Shown piece by piece: positions 21,554 through 30,549 of a stretch of 44,820 nucleotides of DNA. The notes beneath the pieces were generated by a model. It was not told the origin of the DNA. It saw nothing but the letters and a program-made list of their open reading frames with translations, and did no database searches. Each line of letters starts with the position of its first letter. Position 1 is the first letter of the stretch. This stretch comes from Gracilaria gracilis (Eukaryota > Rhodophyta > Florideophyceae > Gracilariales > Gracilariaceae), in the NCBI GenBank assembly GCA_030374805.1, contig JARGSG010000151.1, forward strand, positions 1-44,820, in the 5' to 3' direction. Both the position numbers and the translations under genes were made by a program.

Positions 21554-21569
21554 ACCGGTGGGGATGCCC
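21554..21569 (-). repeat. Right terminal inverted repeat of PIF/Harbinger element
   Basis: ACCGGTGGGGATGCCC, the exact reverse complement of the left end, followed by TAA. Confidence 0.75.
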
Positions 21570-21966
21570 TAAATTTTGAACATGATTGGGTGTCGACCGA
21601 AAGTTTTGGTTGTCAGTTTGCCAAGTGTTTGCTTCGCGTATGTTTACCATGGTAGACATAAGAACGTTGATTCGAGCATTTAAATGATACGCTCTTGCAC
21701 ACGTGTTCGTGTTGTAACATCTACAAATGCATTATCCATCTGAATTCTTGATTTTTTTTCTTTGAAAACTATTCGCTACACATCAGTGATGTCTACTTGT
21801 GTGGACGTAAAAACTTTGCGTTGAAAGGGCTACCGTTGGTAAGACTAAGACCAATCTCGCACCGCACCCAAGTCATTCACGTTCTGTTCGCAGCACTCGT
21901 TGTACAACGGTACCGCCATCGATCACCGTTTATTCATCCTCCCGTCGTTTGCGTACCGACAAAACC
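21570..21966. other. Intergenic region upstream of the NLR-like gene
   Basis: No coding signal. A palindromic TATGTTTAC-CATG-GTAGACATA string lies at about 21638-21660. The last 200 bp should hold the promoter of the NLR-like gene. No clear TATA box was found. Confidence 0.4.
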
Positions 21967-24900
21967 ATGGCAGAGGTTGTAGCAGCATCCGTCGGAGTGG
22001 TGGGCGCTTTGGTGTCTTTCTGTGACAAGGTTCCTGCTTTCGTAAACCGCTTGCGCGAACGCCAGGACCTCACCAGCGACAACCGCACCAAGCTGGATCT
22101 ACTTCAACGCCATGTAGCAGGTATTCGACGTCTGACCCCCACGCTGGAATCAGTTGTTGCCGATGACCCCATAATGGACACCATACTACACGCGCATCTC
22201 ACAACCTTGGAGGAGGACTTTAAGGCACTCGAGAAGTGGCAGTCGCGAATAGCATCTGCCAAGTACACCGGTCGCGTCAATCGCATGAAGCAAATCTTAG
22301 ATCGGTGTGAACAAAATGTGAACAAGTGCTTCGAGTTTCTAAGCGAAAAAGTTGCATCGGTGTCCAGAGAGCTTCAACAACAGTCCATGAACCATGCTTT
22401 CGTTCCCCATTGTAATGTGCCTCCGAACCCACCCCGACTCATATTGGATTATCGCTCTACTTCAACATGCGAAGGCAAGCTGAAGGCTGCTGTATTGCAG
22501 GAAGGTAATTCCAGGATAGTTGGAGTGGTAGCCGTCGGGATGGGCGGTGTTGGTAAGACATGTGCACTGCGAGGCCTGGCTGGGGTTCAAGATATCAAGC
22601 GAAAGTTTACTGGAGGTGTGCTGTACATTCAACTAGGAAACCATGCTACGTTATCACAAGTCATAACAGGAATTGCTAAATTGGTGCAACTTACTGGCAA
22701 TTCATCTCTGGCCGAAACGTTAAAGGGGTCGAAAGAGTTACAGGAAGCTGTAGAAGCTGCGTCGACTTGGTTCAAAAACCAAACATGCCTCTTACTCGTC
22801 GATGACATATGGCTGGTTAACGGCATTTCTACGACAGTGCCGAGGGTCCTGGCAACACTATTGAGTGGAAGCAGCCGCCTGGTGTATACAACAAGATCTC
22901 AGAAGCTCACGGATGCATGCGACAAATACATTGAGTTTAAAGCGCAGGAAACGTACAGCGACAAAGCGCGAGAAATGTTGATGGAACATGCGAACTTCGA
23001 TTGGAAAGAGTCCTTGGCCCAAAGGAATGAAGAAGCAGTAAGGGGTTTGCTCCGCATCTGCAATGGGCTTCCGGTGGCACTGGGAGTTGTGGGCGAGACG
23101 GTGCGAAGGGAGAGCAGGCAATTCAAGGATGACGTTGCACGCTCTTGGGAGCATGTGTACCATCGGATTCTTACCAAGGAACAAAGTATAGCGGATGGTG
23201 ATGCAGAAGCCTACGGTCCGGTCAGGATGATTGTAGATTCGTCGTTGGACTTTTTGCAGTCTGATCGCGATGACATTTCTTTCGACGAGATGTTTCGCGC
23301 TTTGTGTGTTGTTGAGAAGCAGCAGAGGGTGCCGATTCACATGTTACGAAACTTGTGGGGATTTTGCGATGTAGAGAGAACTGATGAAGTTGTGAAGGCG
23401 TTCGATGAGGTGAATCTTGTACGTAGGTTTAGGCTCAACTCACAAGTATTGGTTCAGTTGCATGATGTCATCCTCGATATTGCACTTCGAAAAGCCTCGG
23501 AAAGGTACGAGGTGAAGACATGCTGGCGAACACTCGTTGATAACTACATGGTGCACGAAAAGCGGGTGCGTGAGGAAGCACAAAAAGCGGAAGTGAAGGC
23601 ACCCTCGGAAGAAGAAGTTGTTGAGTCGCTTTCGAGAGAGGGGAGTGGTTTGAAGCGTTGGTATCCCGAAACTTGTTGCTACAACGTGAGCGGAAGCATT
23701 GATGAGAGCGGCGAGCAGCAAGCGAAAGAAGTTGAGCCAGGGGCAGAGATCGAGAACGGAAAGTGGGAATGGTGGTATTCGCCAGATGATGATTACATCC
23801 ACGACAACGTGTGTCGGGCACTCCGGGGTGCGAGATACGAGAAGCAGCTTTTGTGGCTGTTATTGCAGCCGGAATGGATAGTGGGTCGTTTGGTAAAGAA
23901 CGGAATTTCGGCACTGGAACGCGATTTGAGTGTGGGAAAGAAGGTTGCGGAAGTTCATGAAGGTGGGAATGATGAATTGGTGAGGCACATGGAGATGGTT
24001 CGGAGAGCGGCTCGCATGGGTTGCACTTTTGTGTTGAAGAACAATACGGTGAGAGAGGGTTGGTTTCAGATGCATGGAAGACTGTTGAGCTTCTCGACAG
24101 TGTGCGAGACAACGAAGCTGTTTGTTGCAGAGATGGAAGCACGTGCACCAAAGCCATGGGCGAAGGCGTCGGTCGGATTTTTGCAAAGGGCAAGTACGAC
24201 TTCGTTGGACATTGTTGAAGTTCATGGCTGTGCGTATTCAGTTCAAATGGATGAAGAGAGGCTTTCGTGTTGCTGGGTCAACGGAACAATAGTCGGAGTT
24301 ACACAGTACAACTTTGCAAGCGGTTTCTCCGAAACACAACGACAGGAGTGCGACGAAATTAGGAAGGACATGAATACCTATCTGATGCAGAACTGTGTTG
24401 AGTTATCATCGAATTTGAAGATAGTGGTGATCGGACTTCCGCATGGGGCGATATGGATATGGAATACGGAAACGGGGCAGACAACGCAGAGTCGTAGCTG
24501 TCACGATGGTGAGGTATGGTGCGTTGCTGTCAGTGACAATGGCAGTTTGATAGCGTCGGGTTCCAAGGACAAAACTGTTCGTGTATGGGAAGCCAGCAGC
24601 GGATCATCTGTGGGACCCATAAAGCAGTCGCGTGCTTTTTGGGCGCAATGGAGGCGAGCGAGAAAAACAAAGAAGTCATATTGTGATATCTGTAGTGTGG
24701 GACACGCACTTGTTGGTCACACGGGTAGCATTGACTGCGTTGCGTGGAGCAGCGACGGGAGGCGTGTTGCGTCTGGCTCGAGGGACGGCACGATTCGTGT
24801 GTGGAATGTGGAGAGCAGAGAAGTTGTGGGGCAGGCGCTGGTTGGACACACTGACGATGTGAATTGTGTGGCGTGGAGTGTGGACGGAACGCGAATTGTA

Positions 24901-26220
24901 TCCGGCTCGGATGACAGAAGCGTGCGCGTGTGGGATGTGGAAGGCGGACAGCAAGTGGGAGCGGCGCTGGTTGGGCACGGCGGCTGGGTGCTTTGCGCTT
25001 CATGGAGCGCGGACGGCACACGTGTTGTGTCCGGCTCGAAGGACGGCTCCGTGCGCGTTTGGGACGTGAGCAGCGGACAGATTCTTGGACAGCCGCTCGT
25101 TGGTCACACGAATGACGTGTATTGTGTGAGGTGGAACGGAAACGGAAGACAAATTGTGTCCGGATCATCGGACGGGAGCGCGCGAGTGTGGGCTCCGGGT
25201 GACAGCGGAGAGAGCGTTGAACTGGCGCAGTGCGGACACACAGCTCCGGTGACTTCCGTTACGCTGAACCGAAACGAAACGCGTGTGTTGAGCGGTTCGG
25301 CAGATTGCACGGTTCGCATGTGGGATGTGCGAAGCGGAGCGGCGGTGGGAGATGCGTTTGTTGGGCACACCGCTGCGGTGTTTTGTGTTGCGTGGAGCCC
25401 CGACGAGCGGCGGTTTGTGTCGGGCGGCGCGGACGAGAGCGTGCGCGTGTGGGACGCTGACAGCGGCCGAGCGGTGGGGGAGCCGCTCGTTGGGCACACC
25501 AACTGGGTGCGTTGCGTAGCTTGGAGCGCCGATGGAAAACGCGTGGCGTCGGGCGGAGATGACAACAGCGTGCGACTGTGGGACGTGGACAGCGGCCAAG
25601 CGGTGGGAGCGCCACTGATTGGTCACGAGCGCCGCGTGCGCAGTGTGGCGTGGAGCGCGGATGGGATGCAGGTGGTGTCCGGCTCAGCAGACCATACGGT
25701 GCGCGTGTGGACGGTGCACGGCGAGCGGCGTTTGACACACACAATGTCGGCTCACGACGACGACGTATACTGCGCGGCGTGGAGCCACGACGGCAAGTGG
25801 GTAGTGTCCGGGTCGAGGGACACAACTGTTCGCGTGTGGAATATGGCGAACGGAGAGGAGGTAGCGCGGCCGCTGCAGCACGACGATACTGTTGTGGAGG
25901 TGGGCCTGAACGAGGACGGGTCGTACGTTGTGTCGCGGGAGTGGGGGACAGGAAAGAGAAGGATTTGGAGCGTGAGCGACGGGGCGTGCGTTGCGACGAG
26001 TGACGACGAGGCGTGGCGCGCCAAGCTGCACGCGCTGCAGCAGCAGCGCCTTTCCACCTCCAGGAACGTCGAGGGCTGGAGCGGGAGCAGTGCAGTGACG
26101 CATCGGCAGGCAGACGGCAGCGACGTGCGGCTCGGAACGAGCGACGGCGTCCTGGATCGCTTCGGTGAGCTGTGGTACTCGGACTCCGAATTTGGGCACT
26201 GCAGAATAATTACGGAGTGA
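21967..26220 (+). CDS. NLR-like STAND receptor: helical N-domain, NB-ARC, WD40
   Basis: An uninterrupted 1417-codon frame. ATG 21967 is chosen for its AACC-ATGG context. Residues about 1-145 form an amphipathic helical bundle (ALVSFCDKVPAFVNRLRERQ...) resembling HeLo/RPW8/MLKL-type domains. The NB-ARC has a P-loop GMGGVGKT (near residue 195), kinase-2 LLLVDDIW (near 278), an RNBS-B-like LVYTTRSQ and GLPVAL (near 367). Helical and linker regions follow to about 815. From 817 to 1341 there are about 12 WD40 blades, many ending SGSxDxSVRVWD. A basic, Cys-containing insert lies between early blades (24630-24710). Family knowledge: the repeats sense a ligand, NB-ARC exchanges nucleotide and oligomerises, and the N-domain acts as effector. 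Many blades are nearly identical, and GC rises sharply across them. Likely cytosolic. Confidence 0.88.
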   Translation: MAEVVAASVGVVGALVSFCDKVPAFVNRLRERQDLTSDNRTKLDLLQRHVAGIRRLTPTLESVVADDPIMDTILHAHLTTLEEDFKALEKWQSRIASAKYTGRVNRMKQILDRCEQNVNKCFEFLSEKVASVSRELQQQSMNHAFVPHCNVPPNPPRLILDYRSTSTCEGKLKAAVLQEGNSRIVGVVAVGMGGVGKTCALRGLAGVQDIKRKFTGGVLYIQLGNHATLSQVITGIAKLVQLTGNSSLAETLKGSKELQEAVEAASTWFKNQTCLLLVDDIWLVNGISTTVPRVLATLLSGSSRLVYTTRSQKLTDACDKYIEFKAQETYSDKAREMLMEHANFDWKESLAQRNEEAVRGLLRICNGLPVALGVVGETVRRESRQFKDDVARSWEHVYHRILTKEQSIADGDAEAYGPVRMIVDSSLDFLQSDRDDISFDEMFRALCVVEKQQRVPIHMLRNLWGFCDVERTDEVVKAFDEVNLVRRFRLNSQVLVQLHDVILDIALRKASERYEVKTCWRTLVDNYMVHEKRVREEAQKAEVKAPSEEEVVESLSREGSGLKRWYPETCCYNVSGSIDESGEQQAKEVEPGAEIENGKWEWWYSPDDDYIHDNVCRALRGARYEKQLLWLLLQPEWIVGRLVKNGISALERDLSVGKKVAEVHEGGNDELVRHMEMVRRAARMGCTFVLKNNTVREGWFQMHGRLLSFSTVCETTKLFVAEMEARAPKPWAKASVGFLQRASTTSLDIVEVHGCAYSVQMDEERLSCCWVNGTIVGVTQYNFASGFSETQRQECDEIRKDMNTYLMQNCVELSSNLKIVVIGLPHGAIWIWNTETGQTTQSRSCHDGEVWCVAVSDNGSLIASGSKDKTVRVWEASSGSSVGPIKQSRAFWAQWRRARKTKKSYCDICSVGHALVGHTGSIDCVAWSSDGRRVASGSRDGTIRVWNVESREVVGQALVGHTDDVNCVAWSVDGTRIVSGSDDRSVRVWDVEGGQQVGAALVGHGGWVLCASWSADGTRVVSGSKDGSVRVWDVSSGQILGQPLVGHTNDVYCVRWNGNGRQIVSGSSDGSARVWAPGDSGESVELAQCGHTAPVTSVTLNRNETRVLSGSADCTVRMWDVRSGAAVGDAFVGHTAAVFCVAWSPDERRFVSGGADESVRVWDADSGRAVGEPLVGHTNWVRCVAWSADGKRVASGGDDNSVRLWDVDSGQAVGAPLIGHERRVRSVAWSADGMQVVSGSADHTVRVWTVHGERRLTHTMSAHDDDVYCAAWSHDGKWVVSGSRDTTVRVWNMANGEEVARPLQHDDTVVEVGLNEDGSYVVSREWGTGKRRIWSVSDGACVATSDDEAWRAKLHALQQQRLSTSRNVEGWSGSSAVTHRQADGSDVRLGTSDGVLDRFGELWYSDSEFGHCRIITE

Positions 26221-26239
26221 ATTGGGCGCAGAATAATTA
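26201..26239. repeat. 27-bp imperfect tandem duplication at the NLR stop
   Basis: GCAGAATAATTA occurs at 26201-26212 and 26228-26239 with similar flanks (TTGGGC...). The duplication spans the stop codon, so it added 3' sequence without changing the protein. Confidence 0.75.
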
Positions 26240-26451
26240 TTAGAACCAGACATGGTGCGTGCGTCTGTGGATGCACTTGCATCCACACTTCATCCATCCA
26301 TCTAACCTCCCCGATATCATACATCTGACACCGCTCGGTCGCCGGTAGGGAGACAGTCAGCAAATGGGCGCTGTTCAAAAGTGGTTCGGCAAGTGTGCTT
26401 CCCATTCCCACTTCCGCCATCCCGCTCCGTCTCCCACAATTTCAAGCAACA

Positions 26452-26809
26452 ATGATTTCCATCGCTGCTGTGCTCATCGTCTCATTGTTGGCCTCCTCTG
26501 CTCACGCCACCGTTCCAATGGCATATTTTCGGTGGCGACCGCTTCTCTGCGCACATGGTCGTGCATGCTTCTCAGCAGCTGACATCTTGCTGCCATCAAT
26601 ATTGCATTGTGGAACGAAATAACCCAATCTGCTATGAAAACTGTCTGGCTGGATCGGCCTCCATTCCGCGATGCAGTGGTTTTGTGGCTAGTCCGGCCCG
26701 CCGCGATTGCTGTCAATACGAGTGCATTGTGGTTAGGAATAATAACTATTGCCTCAGCTCTTGCTTGGATGGAAGATTCAGCCCGGGCACGTGTTCCTCG
26801 GTTGCGTAG
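26452..26809 (+). CDS. Small secreted protein with two 6-cysteine repeats, probable intron
   Basis: ATG 26452 opens a signal peptide (MISIAAVLIVSLLASSAHA). That frame lacks the cysteines, but an overlapping frame to TAG 26809 carries CCHQYCIVERNN and CCQYECIVVRNN. Splicing 26512-26575 (GT...CTTCTCAG, 64 nt) would join the signal peptide directly to the mature domain, giving about 97 residues. Each repeat has exactly the same spacing, CC-x3-C-x8-C-x3-C-x9-C, so 12 cysteines likely form six disulfides in the secretory pathway. The donor is weak, so a frameshifted relic is the alternative. I do not recognise the family; antimicrobial, effector or inhibitor roles are only possibilities. It follows the NLR-like gene in the same direction after 231 bp. 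Confidence 0.55.
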
Positions 26810-27754
26810 AGCGTGCTGTTGCTGTGTCTACTATTCGAGTGGAAACGCAATACCCTAAAAGTAGTGCTCGGAGTCAACCGTCGTTGTTCGTCACCAAGTC
26901 AGTGGCCGGTCTTTGACAGAAGTGTAGTTGTTGCGGGATATTGGGTTCTCGAAACAAGGCTCGTTCGTACAGAAGTTGGTTTAGAAACGTGAATCTCATT
27001 TGGGTCAGCACCCTTTTCCCAAAGTAAGCCATGTAGTTTTATAACGGTGACAAAACTTCTTCCTATTACATTTAGAAAGCGAGCAGTGCAACAAAGTAGA
27101 GCACCGTAGATAGCAGTGCTACGCTGTACCTTTTTTGCAGTAGTGGGTGGCACTAAACCTTGCGGATGGAGTTTGTCCAGATCACGCACGATGCTTGCAT
27201 TCATGAGGTGAACATCAGTCGGTTGGAGGATGTTCAAATCTCGTACTAGAAGCCTGGGGCAACTCAATGGATGCGATCTTGAGAACGAGCGTTCAAGTGT
27301 TGTGAGATCTCACGATACAACGAAAATATCTCCTTCTCTTCGCTCCGAGTGCTGGCCAAGCTCGGTAGCACATGACGTATACGTGAGCGAATGGTAGATA
27401 CTAATAACGGTACGCAAAAGCTAGCAAGAAAGCATGAAGATCATCATTCAGGTTTTTAGAATGGCGCTACGGCTTTGGCCCATTCAAACACCACATCATG
27501 TATGTACTCTTTGGATGCAAGATTCTATGCATCCGAGCTACGTTGCCGATACGAATCTCAAGAAAACTGTCGCGCCCGAGATCGAAGGAGTGGAGCGAGC
27601 TCAACTTCTCAAATTGAACGGGTGCGTCTTCCATGATACGCTTCCGAAACATTTTGTGCTACTGTAACTTTAGGTAGGTGACAGCCGTGCTCAGGAAGTG
27701 GCCTGGTTTTGGAGTTGGTGCTAAAACACAAGACTGTTAGGTAACGCTACCGTT
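26810..27754. other. Gene-free stretch
   Basis: Short ORFs on both strands show no domain, signal peptide or conserved motif. I see no RNA gene or repeat. Confidence 0.4.
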
Positions 27755-27766
27755 GGTATATATACC
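27755..27766 (+). promoter_or_regulatory. Candidate TATA box
   Basis: GGTATATATACC, a perfect palindrome with a strong TATA core, 73 bp upstream of the ATG of a possible small secreted or membrane protein. Confidence 0.3.
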
Positions 27767-27838
27767 TGTAGCTACACCAAGCCAAGATGACAAGTGTGTG
27801 TCGCACTCTCGTGCCAGTTGATAACCCTTATATACTTG

Positions 27839-28069
27839 ATGGTTGCACTAAACTCCATGCTCTTTCTTCTACTCGCGGTTGTGGCCACTCTTGTTATTGA
27901 TAGATTTGTAGCCGATTGTCATCATGATCTTGATCGTTATAGCCGTTGCCTCGAATGGGAGCCAAGCTTCTGTTCATACTTTGTTCAATTGTACAGCGCC
28001 ATGATCATGATGATCATGATGATCATCGTGCTATCCGAGCAACATTCAACGGCAATGAGCGCATTGTAA
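27839..28069 (+). CDS. Possible small secreted or membrane protein
   Basis: A 76-residue frame from ATG 27839. It opens with a hydrophobic stretch typical of a signal peptide or anchor (LNSMLFLLLAVVATLVI), then DCHHDLDRYSRCLEWEPSFC, then a second hydrophobic run coded partly by an ATGATC simple repeat (about 28002-28026). A TATA-like box precedes it. No family recognised. The simple repeat and shortness make chance quite possible. Confidence 0.25.
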   Translation: MVALNSMLFLLLAVVATLVIDRFVADCHHDLDRYSRCLEWEPSFCSYFVQLYSAMIMMIMMIIVLSEQHSTAMSAL

Positions 28070-28213
28070 CGACATTGACTGCTTTACAACGACATGGTTC
28101 GAATTATGATCTGCTAAGGTACCTCCAACGACATCATTCTATGTCTTGTCTAAACTACCGAAGGTACGTTTTTCCTTGCGGTCTTCAAGTGTTCAAAAGA
28201 CTTCCCAACCCAT

Positions 28214-28435
28214 TCATGGTCTGGAAAGCATCTCTTTTTCCTCGCCAACCGTCCCGACGACATTCTCGATTTCTTCACTTTTGGCGTAATCGTTGAACCC
28301 AAGTTTCTCGTCACAATGTTCAATGAGCGGCCTAGCCCATTCCATATCCTTTTCGTAACTGCATCACTTGGCCATAGCTGTGCAAAGATTCTCACCCAAA
28401 TTTATGAATCCATACAATCACCACAACATGGCTCC
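28214..28435 (-). pseudogene. MYND-like zinc-finger relic, copy B
   Basis: Minus strand, with a frameshift and one TGA. The pieces read CCGDCMDS, then ENLCTAMAK, stop, CSYEKDMEWARPLIEHCDEK and an acidic tail EEIENVVGTVGEE ending at the stop 28214-28216. The CxxC ... CS ... W ... HC layout and the tail match copy A, 617 bp away. It is a decayed paralogue. Confidence 0.45.
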
Positions 28436-28830
28436 GCTCACTTGTGAAACAACTTCTGCTTAGCTACTACAGACAGATCGTACTTGGGATATCACATTCC
28501 TCATTGTTTCTATCATGATGTTCTTGTTCTCATACCTCCAGACATGTTTATCATCGTGTATCGCCGCATGATGCTCTGTACTTGTTCGATGAATGTAGAG
28601 GTGAGCTACTCGTTCAATTTAAGGGCGACATTATGGAGAGGTCTTCAATGCATTGAACGTTTTGCCAGCATCTCGTTCACACAGTATTGAGGGCCTTCAT
28701 CAGGAAACTCAAAACAGGTTTACAATGTATTACATACAGTCAGTCAATGATTAAGATTTGTCGTTACTTTCAATCTTCTGTTCTTCACCACTGCGTGTTG
28801 TTCCTCCTATTCTCCAGTAACCGCAACGCA

Positions 28831-29133
28831 TCATGGCTTCATCAACCACACTTGCTCCTCGCTAATCGTCTCCACCACGATTTCAATTTCCTCACCGTTT
28901 GTGTACTGCTTGAAGCACGCTTTCTCGCACAGATCCTCATGAACAGCCTTTACCAGCCAAAACACATGCGTCCTGCTACACCGGAAGAAGCACTGCACGC
29001 AACCTTTCGAGGAATTCATACAACTTTCACAACGTGGTGGTGCCCACCTCTTTCGAGCACCACGGAATCTGATTGCACTCGGGAATGCACAGACGTCATG
29101 GCCTCTACCACGTCGGTCTTTTTCCCACGTTTT
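28831..29133 (-). pseudogene. MYND-like zinc-finger C-terminal piece, copy A
   Basis: The minus frame ending at 28831 reads RCESC (29031 region), GCVQC, FFRCSRTHVFWLVKAVHEDLC and then an acidic tail EEIEIVVETISEE. Spacing (CxxC-x6-CxxC-x3-CS-x6-W-x5-H-x3-C) follows the MYND zinc finger, with His or none in place of one cysteine. There is no ATG in this frame upstream of the finger; an ATG at 29142 in another frame (MSPFQKRGKK) suggests a frameshift or an unrecognised intron. MYND fingers mediate protein contacts. Likely a decayed or partial gene. Confidence 0.45.
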
Positions 29134-29639
29134 TGAAAAGGCGACATGTGCCTCGAACAAATGTGTACATTATGCAACGGTATTTCCCTTGCCAGAATGG
29201 AAAGCACAACTTGTGTCTGGTTCTTAATAGTACTTAAGCTGAACAGACCATGGCTGTGTTCAACCATTTGGGAAGTGGGATACATGAACAACATGTTGCG
29301 TCTAACCTCTGTGTAGTACATCACCGAAGAAGATGAGGAAAGGCTTATTTTAAGCCAAGCTGTTAGCTGAATACTAAGATTCCGCAGCAGCTTCAGCGCT
29401 ATGCGTGTTGTTCGGAAGTGATGAGGGATGGACTTGGCGAATGAAAGGGCGTGAAAAGTCATCGCGAGAAAAGTAAGGACGACAAAGTTGACGAAGAGCT
29501 GAACCGAAAGTGATTTTGAGCAAACCGTAGTCGGAAACGTCGGGAAGAGTTCTTGAGAAAGCTTTAATCGTACGGCTAAAGAAACCTTCCGATGTAGTAG
29601 TAAACTTAAAGGAGCTTCTCGAAGAATGCCAGAAAAAGA

Positions 29640-30130
29640 GAGACAGAGAAAGAGCGAGAGAACCAAACAGACAGACAGAGAGCGATAAAGAGAGAGAGAG
29701 AGAGGCAGCCAGAGAGAGAAAGAGCGAGCGAGAGAGGCAGCCAGAGAGAGCGAGAGCTAGAGAGGCAGATAGACAGAAAGCGAGCGTCAGAGAGTGAGAA
29801 GGAGAGATGCAGGCAGAGAGGGAGCGAGAGAGACAAACAGACAGACAGAGAGCGAGAGAGAGCGAGAGAGAGAGCGAGAGAGAGAGACAGGCAGGCGGAG
29901 AGAGAGAACGAGAGAAACAGAAAGCCAGACAGAGGCAAGCAGAGAGAGAAATAGAAAGCGAGACAGACAGACAGACAAACAGAGAGCGAGAGAGAGAGAA
30001 AGAGGCAGGCAGAGAGAGAAAGAGCAAGAGAGGCAGATAGACAGACAGAGAGCGAGAGCGCGAGAGGCAGGCAGAGAGAGAAAGAGCGAGGGAGAGACAA
30101 ACAGACAGAATGAGAGAGACAATGAGCGAA
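29640..30130 (+). repeat. Purine-rich GAGA/GACA/GGCA low-complexity tract
   Basis: About 490 bp of nearly pure A/G on the plus strand built from GAGA with interspersed GACAGACAGA and GGCAGGCAGA, and recurring GAGCGAGAG. It gives long spurious Arg/Glu/Gln ORFs on the plus strand and Ser/Leu/Cys ORFs on the minus strand. Confidence 0.95.
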
Positions 30131-30329
30131 GGATGCAAGCGTTAAGAGGGGTTCTAGAAGAGTGGTGTGGGAGCGAGCACGGGGGAGGGTGGATGCATCA
30201 TTCACGCCCAGGCTTTTATACTCGTCAAAACCAGCGAATCCAAGTATGTAGCACCATTCCCGCTTACCCACAATCCTCCATACAATTCACCCCTATGATG
30301 GAGGGTGAATTGTACATCAGGTTGCGGCG

Positions 30330-30549
30330 AACCTACCATGCAGTTGCTCGATGCAATGAATTCCCTTTCCGGCATCTCAAGAACAATCTCAATTTCTTCA
30401 TCGTCTTCACCGGCATAATATGACTGTACACTATATATGCATCCTGTACCGCCGTGATGACCACTGGGACTGGTGCACGTATCTTCGTACTTGTGAGCTG
30501 AAAGCTGAGCGTAGTACAGCAATGATGGTTGATGCTCCTTGACCCACAC
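30330..30549 (-). pseudogene. Possible third MYND-like relic
   Basis: The minus frame reads LLYYAQLSAHKYEDTC then EDDEEIEIVLEMPE. The acidic EEIEIV tail echoes copy A and the HKxxxxC segment echoes a MYND finger end, but the cysteine pairs are not in one frame. Could be coincidence. Confidence 0.2.

Larger units (their letters stand above)
15220..21569 (+). mobile_element. PIF/Harbinger transposon, split by a nested piggyBac
   Basis: GGGCATCCCCACCGGT at 15220-15235 is repeated exactly inverted at 21554-21569, a 16-bp terminal inverted repeat. Between them lie a PIF-type transposase and a convergent accessory ORF. The piggyBac element 17891-21259 sits inside; removing it and one TTAA leaves about 2977 bp, a normal size for this superfamily. 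A second inverted match (15239-15256 against 21260-21279, about 16 of 18) supports the assignment. The 3-bp flanks TAC (left) and TAA (right) are an imperfect fit to the expected TWA target duplication. Confidence 0.75.

Noticed and set aside
24530..25825. Long minus-strand ORFs opposite the WD40 region
   Set aside because: They mirror the periodic WD40 codons on the coding strand and have no domains of their own.
29374..30423. Long Ser/Leu/Cys ORFs (minus) and Arg/Glu ORF (plus) around 29374-30423
   Set aside because: Their bulk is the GAGA simple repeat read in frame; composition is fully explained by low complexity on both strands.
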